Positions 26,033-33,394 of a DNA stretch of 48,499 bases are shown piece by piece. The translations under genes and the position numbers were made by a program. How positions within the stretch are numbered: position 1 is the stretch's first letter; every line of letters begins with the position of its first letter. This DNA comes from Actinomyces naeslundii. Lineage in GTDB: Bacteria > Actinomycetota > Actinomycetes > Actinomycetales > Actinomycetaceae. The DNA is taken from assembly GCF_001956585.1 (NCBI RefSeq), contig NZ_MSRR01000016.1, positions 1 through 48,499 on the forward strand, written 5' to 3'. The notes beneath the pieces were generated by a model that worked only from the letters and a program-made list of their open reading frames with translations, was not told where the DNA came from and made no database searches.

Positions 26033-27427
26033 TTGGCATCCACCCCTTCACGCCTTGACGCCGTCATCAACCTCGCCAAGCGGCGCGGGTTCGTCTTCCC
26101 CTGCGGCGAGATCTACGGCGGAACCCGCTCGGCCTGGGACTACGGGCCGCTGGGCGTCGAGCTCAAGGAGAACATCAAGCGCCAGTGGTGGCAGTACATG
26201 GTTCGCTCGCGCGACGACGTCGTCGGGCTGGACTCCTCGGTCATCCTGCCGCGCGAGGTGTGGGTCGCCTCCGGGCACGTTCAGGCCTTCACCGACCCGC
26301 TCATCGAGTGCCAGTCCTGTCACAAGCGCCTGCGCGAGGACGAGCTCCAGGAGACCTACGCCGCCAAGCACGGCATCGAGGACCCCTCCACGGTGAGCCT
26401 GGAGCAGGTCGCCTGCCCCAGCTGCGGCACCCGTGGCCAGTTCACCGAACCCAAGGCCTTCTCCGGCCTGCTCAAGACCTACCTGGGCCCGGTCGACGAC
26501 GAGTCCGGCCTGCACTACCTGCGCCCCGAGACGGCCCAGGGCATCTTCGTCAACTTCGCCGCGGTCATGAGCGCGGCCCGCAAGAAGCCGCCCTTCGGCA
26601 TCGGCCAGGTGGGCAAGTCCTTCCGCAACGAGATCACGCCCGGGAACTTCATCTTCCGCACTCGCGAGTTCGAGCAGATGGAGCTGGAGTTCTTCTGCGA
26701 GCCGGGAACGGACGAGGAGTGGCACCAGTACTGGATCGACTACCGCAAGGCCTGGTACACCGACCTGGGCATCAGCGAGGACAACCTGCGCCTCTACGAG
26801 CACCCCGCCGAGAAGCTCTCCCACTACTCCAAGCGCACCGTGGACCTGGAGTACCGCTTCGGCTTCGCCGGCTCGGAGTGGGGCGAGCTCGAGGGCATCG
26901 CCAACCGTACCGACTTCGACCTGTCCACCCACGCCGAGCACTCCGGCAAGGACCTGTCCTACTTCGACCAGACCCGTTCCGAGCGCTGGATCCCTTACGT
27001 CATCGAGCCGTCGGCCGGCCTGACCCGCTCGCTCATGGCCTTCCTCGTGGAGGCCTACACCGAGGACGAGGCCCCCAACACCAAGGGTGGGGTGGACAAG
27101 CGCATCGTCCTCAGGCTCGACCCGCGCATCGCCCCGGTCAAGGCGGCCGTCCTGCCGCTGAGCCGCAAGGAGGAGCTGACCGGCCCGGCTAAGGAGCTGG
27201 CGGCCCGCCTGCGTCGCTCCTGGAACGTGGACTACGACGACGCCGGCGCGGTGGGCCGCCGCTACCGCCGCCAGGACGAGGTGGGCACGCCCTTCTGCCT
27301 CACCTATGACTTCGACTCGCCCGAGGACGGCGCGGTCACAGTGCGCGAGCGCGACACCATGGCCCAGGAGCGCATCCCGCTCGAGGGCGTGGAGCGCTAC
27401 CTGGCTGAGCGTCTCGTCGGCTGCTGA
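26033..27427 (+). CDS. glyS: Glycine--tRNA ligase (homodimeric type)
   Basis: 464 residues, class II synthetase of the alpha2 GlyRS type. Features are [20 protein letters not shown] at the N-terminus, motif 2 region [29 protein letters not shown], and an anticodon-binding C-terminal domain (about 355-464) with [15 protein letters not shown]. CxxC pairs at CQSCHKR and CPSCGTR suggest a zinc site. The start codon is TTG 26033, supported by GAAGGAG at 26019-26025 with a 7-nt spacer. The gene stands alone, ending at a strong hairpin. Confidence 0.96.
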   Translation: MASTPSRLDAVINLAKRRGFVFPCGEIYGGTRSAWDYGPLGVELKENIKRQWWQYMVRSRDDVVGLDSSVILPREVWVASGHVQAFTDPLIECQSCHKRLREDELQETYAAKHGIEDPSTVSLEQVACPSCGTRGQFTEPKAFSGLLKTYLGPVDDESGLHYLRPETAQGIFVNFAAVMSAARKKPPFGIGQVGKSFRNEITPGNFIFRTREFEQMELEFFCEPGTDEEWHQYWIDYRKAWYTDLGISEDNLRLYEHPAEKLSHYSKRTVDLEYRFGFAGSEWGELEGIANRTDFDLSTHAEHSGKDLSYFDQTRSERWIPYVIEPSAGLTRSLMAFLVEAYTEDEAPNTKGGVDKRIVLRLDPRIAPVKAAVLPLSRKEELTGPAKELAARLRRSWNVDYDDAGAVGRRYRRQDEVGTPFCLTYDFDSPEDGAVTVRERDTMAQERIPLEGVERYLAERLVGC

Positions 27428-27445
27428 GGTCCGTCCTAACTTTGC

Positions 27446-27479
27446 GCCCCGCCGTCGGATTTTGGTCCGACGGCGGGGC
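27446..27479. terminator. 14-bp hairpin after glyS
   Basis: Arms 27446-27459 and 27466-27479 are perfectly complementary (GCCCCGCCGTCGGA on the left) around a TTTTGG loop. It lies 18 nt after the glyS stop, between glyS and the convergent DUF6463-like gene, and lacks a T-run. Confidence 0.85.
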
Positions 27480-27522
27480 ATCGTCAACGACGTCACGATC
27501 ACCCGGGCCTCTGCGGTGTGGG
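27477..27522 (+). pseudogene. Fragment of a yibE/F-like gene
   Basis: Forty-six bases that match 29269-29314, inside the intact YibE/F gene, at 38 of 46 positions by eye. Translated in the equivalent frame they read IVNDVTITRASAVWG against VLNDVTITQASSVWE, a signature segment of the family. Nothing else of the gene is recognisable on either side, so this is probably a leftover of a deleted or rearranged copy. It abuts the glyS terminator on the left and the DUF6463-like stop on the right. Confidence 0.6.
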
Positions 27523-27523
27523 G

Positions 27524-27913
27524 TCACTCTGCTGACTGTCTGGGCCGCCGGGCCCTTCGCCGTCGGACTACGGTGATGGCGAGCGGTATCGTCAGCGTCC
27601 AGAAGCCAGAGGCGGGCATGGTCGCTACCCCTGCGGCAGTCAATGCCGCCAGACCGCCTGTCACTGGTAGGGGCAGAGCGGGATTGCGTCTCTCCAGTTC
27701 CGCTACGGCGGTGCTGAGCACCATGAGCGAGGCGCCGGTGACCAGGAACCAGTAGGTGGCGCTGCGCTCCGCCGGCGCGGCCCAGACACCCACGAGGCCT
27801 TCGGCAACCCCTGCCTTGATGACGTCCCAGCCGGTGACCATGCCGATTCCTGTGTGGAGAACCGCCACAACTGCCAAGGACCATGCGACGAGCGGATGGC
27901 CTTCTGTGCTCAT
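27524..27913 (-). CDS. DUF6463-like small membrane protein
   Basis: 129 residues, four hydrophobic helices: WSLAVVAVLHTGIGMVTG, YWFLVTGASLMVLST, GGLAALTAAGVATMP and FWTLTIPLAITVV, with an Arg-rich end. The pattern of an LHT-G start, a central WFL-G helix and a final MPASGFW matches my recollection of the DUF6463 family, whose function is unknown. The ATG at 27913 is 6 nt from a TACGCT -10 box with no ribosome-binding site, so a leaderless transcript is likely; the frame is open upstream but that part is not protein-like. Confidence 0.75.
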   Translation of the reverse strand: MSTEGHPLVAWSLAVVAVLHTGIGMVTGWDVIKAGVAEGLVGVWAAPAERSATYWFLVTGASLMVLSTAVAELERRNPALPLPVTGGLAALTAAGVATMPASGFWTLTIPLAITVVRRRRARRPRQSAE

Positions 27914-27919
27914 GCCAGG

Positions 27920-27925
27920 AGCGTA
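27920..27925 (-). promoter_or_regulatory. -10 element of the DUF6463-like gene
   Basis: On the minus strand TACGCT ends 6 nt before ATG 27913. No Shine-Dalgarno sequence is present, implying a leaderless mRNA. Confidence 0.5.
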
Positions 27926-28278
27926 TTCGGACCAGGTCTGTCCGGAGGGCGCAACAGCGTTCGCCCGGGGTGGACGATCCTGCGAAACACTGGTACGTGG
28001 CATGGGCTGATGACGCATGAGACTCGCCTGTGCGGGGTTCTGCCAATGGTTGCAGCAATGCCGGGACGACCCCCGTGCGCGCCGCCAGGTGTTCTGGGTC
28101 ATGCAGCGATTCAGCACTTCCACCGTCGCCGCGTTCATCGGCGAGGAGCTCCTGGTGAGGCACTGCATCGAGGCCCTGCGGCTACGGATGGTCACGCCAT
28201 GCGTCCGGACGGCCGGTCTCACGCTGCCCTGGTTCCCGTTCGCGATCGCGCGGTTGAGCACAGGGGGCTCGGGGCGGG

Positions 28279-28284
28279 CATGAT
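28279..28284 (+). promoter_or_regulatory. -10 element of the YibE/F gene
   Basis: CATGAT ends 6 nt before GTG 28291; TTGAGC at 28254-28259 is a possible but distant (19-base spacer) -35. No ribosome-binding site, so probably leaderless. Confidence 0.45.
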
Positions 28285-28290
28285 GGGACG

Positions 28291-29619
28291 GTGAGCACCA
28301 ACTCGACCTCTCCGAGCCACGAGACCTTCCCTCCCGAGGACCTTCCCGAGCCGCCGGCCGAGGAGGGGCGGGACAGCAGGGGCCACAGCCGTCATAGCCG
28401 CAGCGGGCACAGCCACTCCCACTCCGGTCCTCTCGACCTGGATGCCGGGGAGGCCCGCAGGGTACGGATCGTGCTCGGGGTCATCGTCGGCGCCCTGGTG
28501 CTGGCCACCGTCGTCGGGCTGTTCGTTCTCTGGCCTGGCAAGAGCTCACTGATCGGTTCGCGCTCCTTCACCGCCGAGGGCGGATCGGTGGGCAAGGCCA
28601 CCATCACCTCCGTGGACCTGTCGGGCTGTCAGAGCGCCGTGAGCGCCCTGACGGAGGTCAACGGCGTCAAGCAGGAGGACTTCTCCAAGGGGCACGTGTG
28701 CGCCCGCATCACCGAGGGGGAGGGCAAGGGGCTGATCATGCCGGTCCAGCTGGTCGGCGAGCCCCGCAAGCTGGCCCATGCCGGTGACCGGCTCGTGGTG
28801 CTCTACTCGCCCCAGGCCATCCTGTCCGGCTCGCCGTACTCCTTCATCGACTACCAGCGCCAGCTCCCGGTCGGCGCCCTGGCGATCGTCTACCTCGTGC
28901 TCGTCGTCGCCGTGGCCGGACGCAAGGGTGTCCTGAGCGTCCTGGGCCTGCTGGTGGCCACCGGTGTGCTCGCCTTCTTCATGATCCCTGCGCTCCTGTC
29001 CGGCTCCCACCCGCTGGCGGTGACGCTGGTCGGGTCGATGGCCATGATGCTGGCGGCCGTCTACGTGGCTCACGGCGTATCCATCCGCACCACGACGGCC
29101 CTGCTGGGAACGGTGGCCGGCATCGTGCTGACCGTGCTGCTCGCCCTGTGGGGGACCGACGCCGCCCACCTGACCGGCGACGTCGACGAGACCGCCCGCC
29201 TGCTGGCCTCCCGCACGCATATCGATCTGCAGACGCTGCTGACCTGCGGCATGGTCATCGCCGGTCTCGGTGTCCTCAACGACGTCACCATCACCCAGGC
29301 CTCCTCAGTGTGGGAGCTGCACGCCGCCAACCCGCTGCTGTCGCGCACGCGCCTGTTCACCGGCGGGATGAGGATCGGCCGGGACCATATCGCCTCGACC
29401 GTCTACACCCTGGCCTTCGCCTACGCCGGCACGGCGCTGCCGCTCATCCTGGCCGCCTCCCTCATGGACCGGGCGGTGCTCGACACCATGCTCTCGGGCG
29501 AGATCGCCGAGGAGATCGTGCGCACCCTCATCTCCTCCATCGGCCTGGTCCTGGCGATCCCGGCGACGACGGCGATCGCGGCGGCCCTGTGTCGCGTCAC
29601 CCCGGTCTTAGACGATTAA
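28291..29619 (+). CDS. YibE/F-like multipass membrane protein
   Basis: 442 residues. A soluble N-terminus with a His/Ser/Arg-rich cluster (about 30-48, HSRHSRSGHSHSHSG) is followed by one membrane helix (about 60-82), an extracellular-type beta domain (about 85-185) and about seven further helices of the YibE/F fold, including GLGVLNDVTITQASSVWEL (about 325-345). Function of the family is unknown; roles in transport have been suggested. GTG 28291 is probably the first base of the transcript. Part of the same segment occurs as a fragment at 27477. The stop codon lies in the first unit of a short tandem repeat. Confidence 0.88.
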   Translation: MSTNSTSPSHETFPPEDLPEPPAEEGRDSRGHSRHSRSGHSHSHSGPLDLDAGEARRVRIVLGVIVGALVLATVVGLFVLWPGKSSLIGSRSFTAEGGSVGKATITSVDLSGCQSAVSALTEVNGVKQEDFSKGHVCARITEGEGKGLIMPVQLVGEPRKLAHAGDRLVVLYSPQAILSGSPYSFIDYQRQLPVGALAIVYLVLVVAVAGRKGVLSVLGLLVATGVLAFFMIPALLSGSHPLAVTLVGSMAMMLAAVYVAHGVSIRTTTALLGTVAGIVLTVLLALWGTDAAHLTGDVDETARLLASRTHIDLQTLLTCGMVIAGLGVLNDVTITQASSVWELHAANPLLSRTRLFTGGMRIGRDHIASTVYTLAFAYAGTALPLILAASLMDRAVLDTMLSGEIAEEIVRTLISSIGLVLAIPATTAIAAALCRVTPVLDD

Positions 29620-29666
29620 CTGACGACTAACTGACGGCTGACTGACGGCTGACCGGACGACTGACC
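29611..29666 (+). repeat. 11-bp tandem repeat at the end of the YibE/F gene
   Basis: Five tandem copies of a unit close to GACGRYTRACT: four contiguous (29611-29654), then one extra base and a fifth copy (29656-29666). The YibE/F stop codon TAA (29617-29619) lies inside the first unit. The array fills the gap to the convergent dihydrouridine synthase gene. It contains no clear hairpin, so it is more likely slippage-derived spacer DNA than a terminator. Confidence 0.8.
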
Positions 29667-29688
29667 GGAGGGCGGCAGTCGGACTCGC

Positions 29689-30993
29689 TCAGCCGCCGGA
29701 GACGTCGGACTCGGCCTGGCTGAGCATCTCGCGGTGCGCCTCGTCCAGGACGGGGGAGTCCAGCCACCCGTCGGGTAGGCGTGGGGTCTTGGGGCTGCCG
29801 GCCCGGCCCCGGGGGCCCTCGACGATGTCACCGGGGTAGTCGACGACCTCCGGCAGGCGCGAGCGCATCCGCTCCAGGCCGGCGTCGAGCTCGGCCAGCG
29901 TCCTGATCCCCATGAGGTCGGCGCGCGCGGCGCCGCCGACCGGGTAGCCCTTGAGGTACCAGCCCACGTGCTTGCGCAGGTCGCGTACGCCCCGGTCCTC
30001 GCCCATCTCCTCGGCCAGCATGCGCCCGTGGCGGCGGATCACCTCGATGACGGCGTCCAGGTCCGGGCGAGTGCGCGCCGGTGAGCCGTGCAGGGCCGCC
30101 ACGATGTCGGCGAACAGCCAGGGCCGCCCCTGGCAGCCGCGCCCCACGACGACGCCGTCGCAGCCGGTGGCCTCCATCATGCGCACCGCGTCGTCGCCGA
30201 GCCAGACGTCCCCGTTGCCGAGCACCGGCAGGTCGGTGGCCCCCTTGAGACGGGCGATCTCTTCCCAGCGGGCCTGACCCGAGTAGTGCTGGCGCGCGCT
30301 GCGGGCGTGCAGGGCCACGGCCGCGATCCCCGAGTTCTCTGCGGCCCGGGCGGCGTCGAGGAAGGTCTCGTGCTCCTCGTCGATGCCCAGGCGCATCTTC
30401 ATGGTCACCGGGACCTCCCGTACCCGCCCGGTGGCGCGGACGGCCGCCTCACTGGCGCGCACCGCCTCGGTGAGGATCGCCGCCAGCAGGTCGCGCTTCC
30501 AGGGCAGCGCCGCCCCGCCGCCCTTACGCGTCACCTTGGGCACCGGGCAGCCGAAGTTCAAGTCGATGTGGTCGGCCAGGTCCTCCTCCACCAGGATCCG
30601 CACTGCGGCGCCCACCGTGGCCGGATCCACCCCGTAGAGCTGGATGGAACGCACCCGCTCGGCCGGGTCGGTGCGCACCATCGCCAGAGTGCGCTCGTTG
30701 CGCTCCACCAGGGCCCGGGTGGTGACCATCTCGGTGACGTACAGACCCGCCGGAGCCAGCAGGCCGCCACCCGGTGCCTCTATCGGGCCGGTCGAGGTGG
30801 GCGCCAGCGTCGTGGGCAAGGCGGCCTCGGCCATCTCGCGGCACAGGCGGCGGAAGGAGGCGTTGGTGACTCCGGCCATGGGGGCGAGCTCGACCGGGGT
30901 GGCCACTTCCAGCGGGCCGATGCGCAGTGGCACGGGCGCAGGACCGCAAGCGCCGGCACTGGGGGCGGAGGTAGTGGTCTCAGTCGTCGTCAT
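29689..30993 (-). CDS. dus: tRNA-dihydrouridine synthase (DusB-like)
   Basis: 434 residues. A flavin-dependent TIM barrel reduces specific uridines in tRNA D-loops. Blocks are APMAGVTNASFRRLCRE (FMN binding), NFGCPVPKVTRKGGGAAL with the catalytic Cys, VTMKMRLGID, LHARSARQHYSG, GNGDVW, VVVGRGCQGRPWLF and a C-terminal helical domain (RDLRKHVGWYLKGYP). The open frame runs further upstream, but ATG 30993 begins the family-like sequence and follows a CAGCAT -10 box by 6 nt, so the mRNA is probably leaderless. From general knowledge its neighbourhood near glyS is conserved in actinobacteria. Confidence 0.94.
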   Translation of the reverse strand: MTTTETTTSAPSAGACGPAPVPLRIGPLEVATPVELAPMAGVTNASFRRLCREMAEAALPTTLAPTSTGPIEAPGGGLLAPAGLYVTEMVTTRALVERNERTLAMVRTDPAERVRSIQLYGVDPATVGAAVRILVEEDLADHIDLNFGCPVPKVTRKGGGAALPWKRDLLAAILTEAVRASEAAVRATGRVREVPVTMKMRLGIDEEHETFLDAARAAENSGIAAVALHARSARQHYSGQARWEEIARLKGATDLPVLGNGDVWLGDDAVRMMEATGCDGVVVGRGCQGRPWLFADIVAALHGSPARTRPDLDAVIEVIRRHGRMLAEEMGEDRGVRDLRKHVGWYLKGYPVGGAARADLMGIRTLAELDAGLERMRSRLPEVVDYPGDIVEGPRGRAGSPKTPRLPDGWLDSPVLDEAHREMLSQAESDVSGG

Positions 30994-30999
30994 CCTGAC

Positions 31000-31005
31000 A
31001 TGCTG
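31000..31005 (-). promoter_or_regulatory. -10 element of dus
   Basis: On the minus strand CAGCAT ends 6 nt before ATG 30993 with no ribosome-binding site between, the leaderless geometry repeated in this window. Confidence 0.45.
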
Positions 31006-31060
31006 ACACATGACAGGCACCACGACGCAGACCGGCCGTGCCCTCCGGCTCCATATTGCG

Positions 31061-31097
31061 ACAGGTATGGACCACCTGTGGGGTAGATAACACAGGT
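31061..31097. promoter_or_regulatory. Triple half-site operator in the dus/fabG promoter region
   Basis: ACAGGT (31061-31066), ACCTGTG (31074-31080) and CACAGGT (31091-31097) alternate in orientation, giving two overlapping inverted repeats with 7- and 10-base spacers. The cluster lies 50-100 bases upstream of fabG and could bind a fatty-acid synthesis regulator. No matching regulator gene is nearby. Confidence 0.5.
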
Positions 31098-31162
31098 TGA
31101 TCAAGGGTGGTGCGTGACGAACTGCTGATGATGAATGCTCGCGCGCGTTACCTTGTGTGCTT

Positions 31163-31897
31163 GTGCTGATGAACGAAGAGACCGAGCCGTCAATACCACG
31201 TTCCGTCGTCGTGACCGGTGCCTCCCGAGGGATTGGGGAGGCAGTCGCGAAGGAGTTCCTCGCACAGGGTGATCGGGTGGCCGGCATCTCCCGTTCCGGT
31301 GAGGCCCCAGGCGGGGTCCTGGGGCTGGCCGCCGATGTCACCGACCCCGAGGCGCTGGCCCAGGCGCTCAGCGTTGCCACCGAGGCGCACGGCACCATCG
31401 AGGTCCTCGTGGCCTCGGCCGGCGTCAACCGGGAGTCCCTGGCCGCCCGCACCTCCTCCCAGATGTGGGACGAGGTCATCTCAGCCGACCTGACCGGCAC
31501 CTTCAACACGGTGCGTGCCGTCACCCCCGCCATGATGCGGGCCCGCCGGGGGCGCATCATCCTGGTCTCCTCGGTGATTGCTGCCCGTGGAGGCGTGGGC
31601 CTGTCCGCCTACGGCGCCGCCAAGGGCGGGGTGGAGGGCCTCACCCGTTCCCTGGCCCGCGAGCTCGCGCCGCGCGGCATCACCGTCAACGCGGTGGCGC
31701 CCGGATTCGTGCGCACCGCCATGACCGCCTCCCTGCCCGACCACATCCGCACGGCCTACCTCGAGCAGATCCCCCTGGGGCGCTTCGCCGAAGTCGCCGA
31801 CGTCGCCGGCCCCGTCCTGTTCCTGGCCTCCTCAGCAGCCTCCTACGTCACCGGCGCGATCCTCGGCGTCGACGGCGGCATGGGCATAGGGCGATAG
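31163..31897 (+). CDS. fabG: 3-oxoacyl-ACP reductase FabG (SDR family)
   Basis: About 244 residues. A short-chain dehydrogenase with nucleotide motif VVTGASRGIGEAV, a VLVASAGVN segment, catalytic Ser in SSVIAARGGVGL, the YGAAK active-site motif, and C-terminal SSAASYVTGAILGVDGGMG. It reduces 3-oxoacyl-ACP with NADPH in fatty-acid elongation. Start is uncertain: GTG 31157, GTG 31163 and ATG 31169 are all in frame; a TACCTT -10 box (31149-31154), with CTGATG 18 bases upstream, predicts transcription from about 31161, favouring 31163. The fabI gene follows after 29 nt, an order resembling mycobacterial mabA-inhA. Confidence 0.93.
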   Translation: MLMNEETEPSIPRSVVVTGASRGIGEAVAKEFLAQGDRVAGISRSGEAPGGVLGLAADVTDPEALAQALSVATEAHGTIEVLVASAGVNRESLAARTSSQMWDEVISADLTGTFNTVRAVTPAMMRARRGRIILVSSVIAARGGVGLSAYGAAKGGVEGLTRSLARELAPRGITVNAVAPGFVRTAMTASLPDHIRTAYLEQIPLGRFAEVADVAGPVLFLASSAASYVTGAILGVDGGMGIGR

Positions 31898-31914
31898 ACG
31901 GTCGGCAGGCGTGG

Positions 31915-31920
31915 GACGAT
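31915..31920 (+). promoter_or_regulatory. Candidate internal -10 element of fabI
   Basis: GACGAT ends 6 nt before ATG 31927 with no strong ribosome site. It suggests an additional leaderless fabI transcript inside the fabG-fabI pair. The hexamer is imperfect. Confidence 0.35.
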
Positions 31921-31926
31921 GAGGGC

Positions 31927-32766
31927 ATGAACCCTCCCACGGGACTGCTCAGTGACCGTACGGTGCTTGTTACCGGTGTCCTGCGGCCCAGCTCGATCGC
32001 CAGCACTGTCGCCGACGTCGCCGCCCAGCAGGGCGCCCGTGTGCTGCTGAGCGGTCACCCTCGCACTCTGGTAGCCACCGCCTCGGTGGCTCGCGGCCTC
32101 GGTCTGCCCGACCCGGTGACGCCCCTTGACGTGGCCGACGCCAACTCCCTGTCCGCCCTGGCGCCGGCCTTGAAGGAGCTGGGCGTCACCCGCCTGGATG
32201 GTCTGGTCCACTCCGTCGCCCGTGCCGACCTCGACCTGCTGGGCACGGTCCTCCCTCTCGAGACGCCCGGTACCGGCGATACCGGACCCGAGTCCACTGC
32301 TCGGACTGAGGAGCGGTTGCGCGGCCTGGAGCGCGCCTTCACTGTCTCGGCGGCCTCTCTGCCCGCCCTTGTCGATGCCGCCGGCCCGCTGCTGAGCCGC
32401 GGGAGCAGCGTGGTGACCCTGACCTTCGACAGTGCCCGGGTCTACCCCGGCTATGGCTGGATGGGCCCCCTCAAGGCGGCGCTGGAGGCCTCAGTGCGCG
32501 CCCTCGCCGTCGAGCTCGGAGAACGCGGAGTGCGAGTCAACGCCATCTCGTCGGGCCCCATGAGCACCACGGCGGCCGGCGCCATCCCGGGCTTCGAGGA
32601 GCTCAGCAGGAGCTGGAGCGAGGTCGCCCCCCTGGGCTGGGACACCGGTGACGCCACCGCCGTGGCACGCACCGCCGTGGCCCTGCTGTCGACCTGGATG
32701 CCGGCCACCTCCGGGCAGACCATCCACGTCGACGGCGGGGCGTGCGTCGTCGGCCGAGCGCGCTGA
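31927..32766 (+). CDS. fabI: Enoyl-ACP reductase (FabI/InhA-like)
   Basis: 279 residues. An atypical SDR with LVTGVLRPSSIASTVADVAA at the NAD site, DGLVHSVARAD, and the active-site motif YGWMGPLKAALEAS, a Tyr-x6-Lys arrangement directly comparable to InhA. The C-terminal part contains VNAISSGPMSTTAAGAIPGF and TSGQTIHVDGGA. It catalyses the last reduction in each fatty-acid elongation cycle and belongs to the triclosan/isoniazid target family; sensitivity is not inferable. A residue block of about 15-20 after VLPLETP looks longer than usual for the family. Confidence 0.93.
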   Translation: MNPPTGLLSDRTVLVTGVLRPSSIASTVADVAAQQGARVLLSGHPRTLVATASVARGLGLPDPVTPLDVADANSLSALAPALKELGVTRLDGLVHSVARADLDLLGTVLPLETPGTGDTGPESTARTEERLRGLERAFTVSAASLPALVDAAGPLLSRGSSVVTLTFDSARVYPGYGWMGPLKAALEASVRALAVELGERGVRVNAISSGPMSTTAAGAIPGFEELSRSWSEVAPLGWDTGDATAVARTAVALLSTWMPATSGQTIHVDGGACVVGRAR

Positions 32767-32772
32767 AACGCT

Positions 32773-32802
32773 CCGTGACAGCTGTCCGTGACAGTCGTGT
32801 CA
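32773..32802. promoter_or_regulatory. Overlapping palindromes upstream of the SixA-type gene
   Basis: GACAGCTGTC (32777-32786) is a perfect 10-base palindrome; TGACAGTCGTGTCA (32789-32802) is a 5-4-5 inverted repeat; CCGTGACAG occurs twice (32773-32781, 32786-32794). Together they lie just before the -10 box at 32820 and may be an operator. Confidence 0.4.
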
Positions 32803-32819
32803 GGACCGCCGCGGTGCCG

Positions 32820-32825
32820 TAGGGT
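32820..32825 (+). promoter_or_regulatory. -10 element of the SixA-type gene
   Basis: TAGGGT ends exactly 6 nt before GTG 32832; no ribosome-binding site is present, so the transcript is probably leaderless. Confidence 0.55.
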
Positions 32826-32831
32826 AGAGCC

Positions 32832-33347
32832 GTGACAACGGATCCCATGCGCCGCCTCGTGCTCGTCCGCCACTCCAAGGCCTCACACGACGCCGTCACC
32901 GACCTGGAACGTCCCCTGACCTCCAAGGGCGCCGCCCTCGCCGGCCTGCTGGCCAAGGAGCTGCGCAAGCGTCTGGAGTCCACCGACCTGCTCGTGGTCT
33001 CTCCGGCCGCCCGTGCCCGCGAGACCGCCCGCCCCCTGCGCGACCGCCTCGAGCCCGCCGACACCGTGGTGCGTGAGGAGATCTACAACCTGGGCCCCAA
33101 CGGCATCCTGCGGGTCCTGGCCGAGGAAGGGGGAGACGCGAGCACAGTGGTGGTCGTCGGCCACGAGCCCACGATCTCAGTCCTGGCCCACATCCTCCAC
33201 GACACCGACGACGACCTGGCCTCCCAGATCTCCTTCGGCGTGCCCACGGCCACCGCCGTCGTCATCGACGTCCCCTGCCGCTGGGCGGAGCTGGAGCCCA
33301 AGAGCGCCCGGATCCGCGAGATCTTCACCGCCCGCAAGCGCGACTGA
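32832..33347 (+). CDS. SixA-type histidine phosphatase
   Basis: 171 residues. The RHG motif appears as LVRHSKASHD (about 10), with DLERPLTSKG, a second catalytic His in VVGHEPTIS and arginine-bearing VVSPAARARETA, the short SixA/PhoE-like histidine phosphatase fold. SixA dephosphorylates phosphohistidine in phosphorelays; small-molecule substrates are equally possible. It converges with serB. Confidence 0.9.
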   Translation: MTTDPMRRLVLVRHSKASHDAVTDLERPLTSKGAALAGLLAKELRKRLESTDLLVVSPAARARETARPLRDRLEPADTVVREEIYNLGPNGILRVLAEEGGDASTVVVVGHEPTISVLAHILHDTDDDLASQISFGVPTATAVVIDVPCRWAELEPKSARIREIFTARKRD

Positions 33348-33369
33348 GCCGGCCGGCCCCACAAGAGCC

Positions 33370-33387
33370 CGGACCGGCCCCGGTCCG
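33370..33387. terminator. Weak hairpin between SixA-type gene and serB
   Basis: CGGACC (33370-33375) pairs with GGTCCG (33382-33387) around a 6-base loop in the 47-base gap between convergent genes. It is short and has no T-tract, hence tentative. Confidence 0.4.
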
Positions 33388-33394
33388 CCTCTGA

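Larger units (their letters stand above)
27914..28290. other. Gene-poor region between divergent genes
   Basis: Apart from the promoters of the two flanking leaderless genes (TACGCT at 27920-27925 on the minus strand, CATGAT at 28279-28284 on the plus strand) nothing is recognised in about 350 bases. Overlapping open frames on both strands give no family-like protein, but composition is slightly lower in GC than coding DNA nearby. It may be decayed coding sequence, which would fit the gene fragment at 27477. Confidence 0.4.

Noticed and set aside
26048-27502. 484-codon minus-strand open frame opposite glyS
   Set aside because: Fully antisense to glyS and lacking any motif.
31157-31171. Upstream GTG 31157 as the fabG start
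   Set aside because: It lies upstream of the transcription start predicted from the -10 box at 31149; kept as an alternative only.
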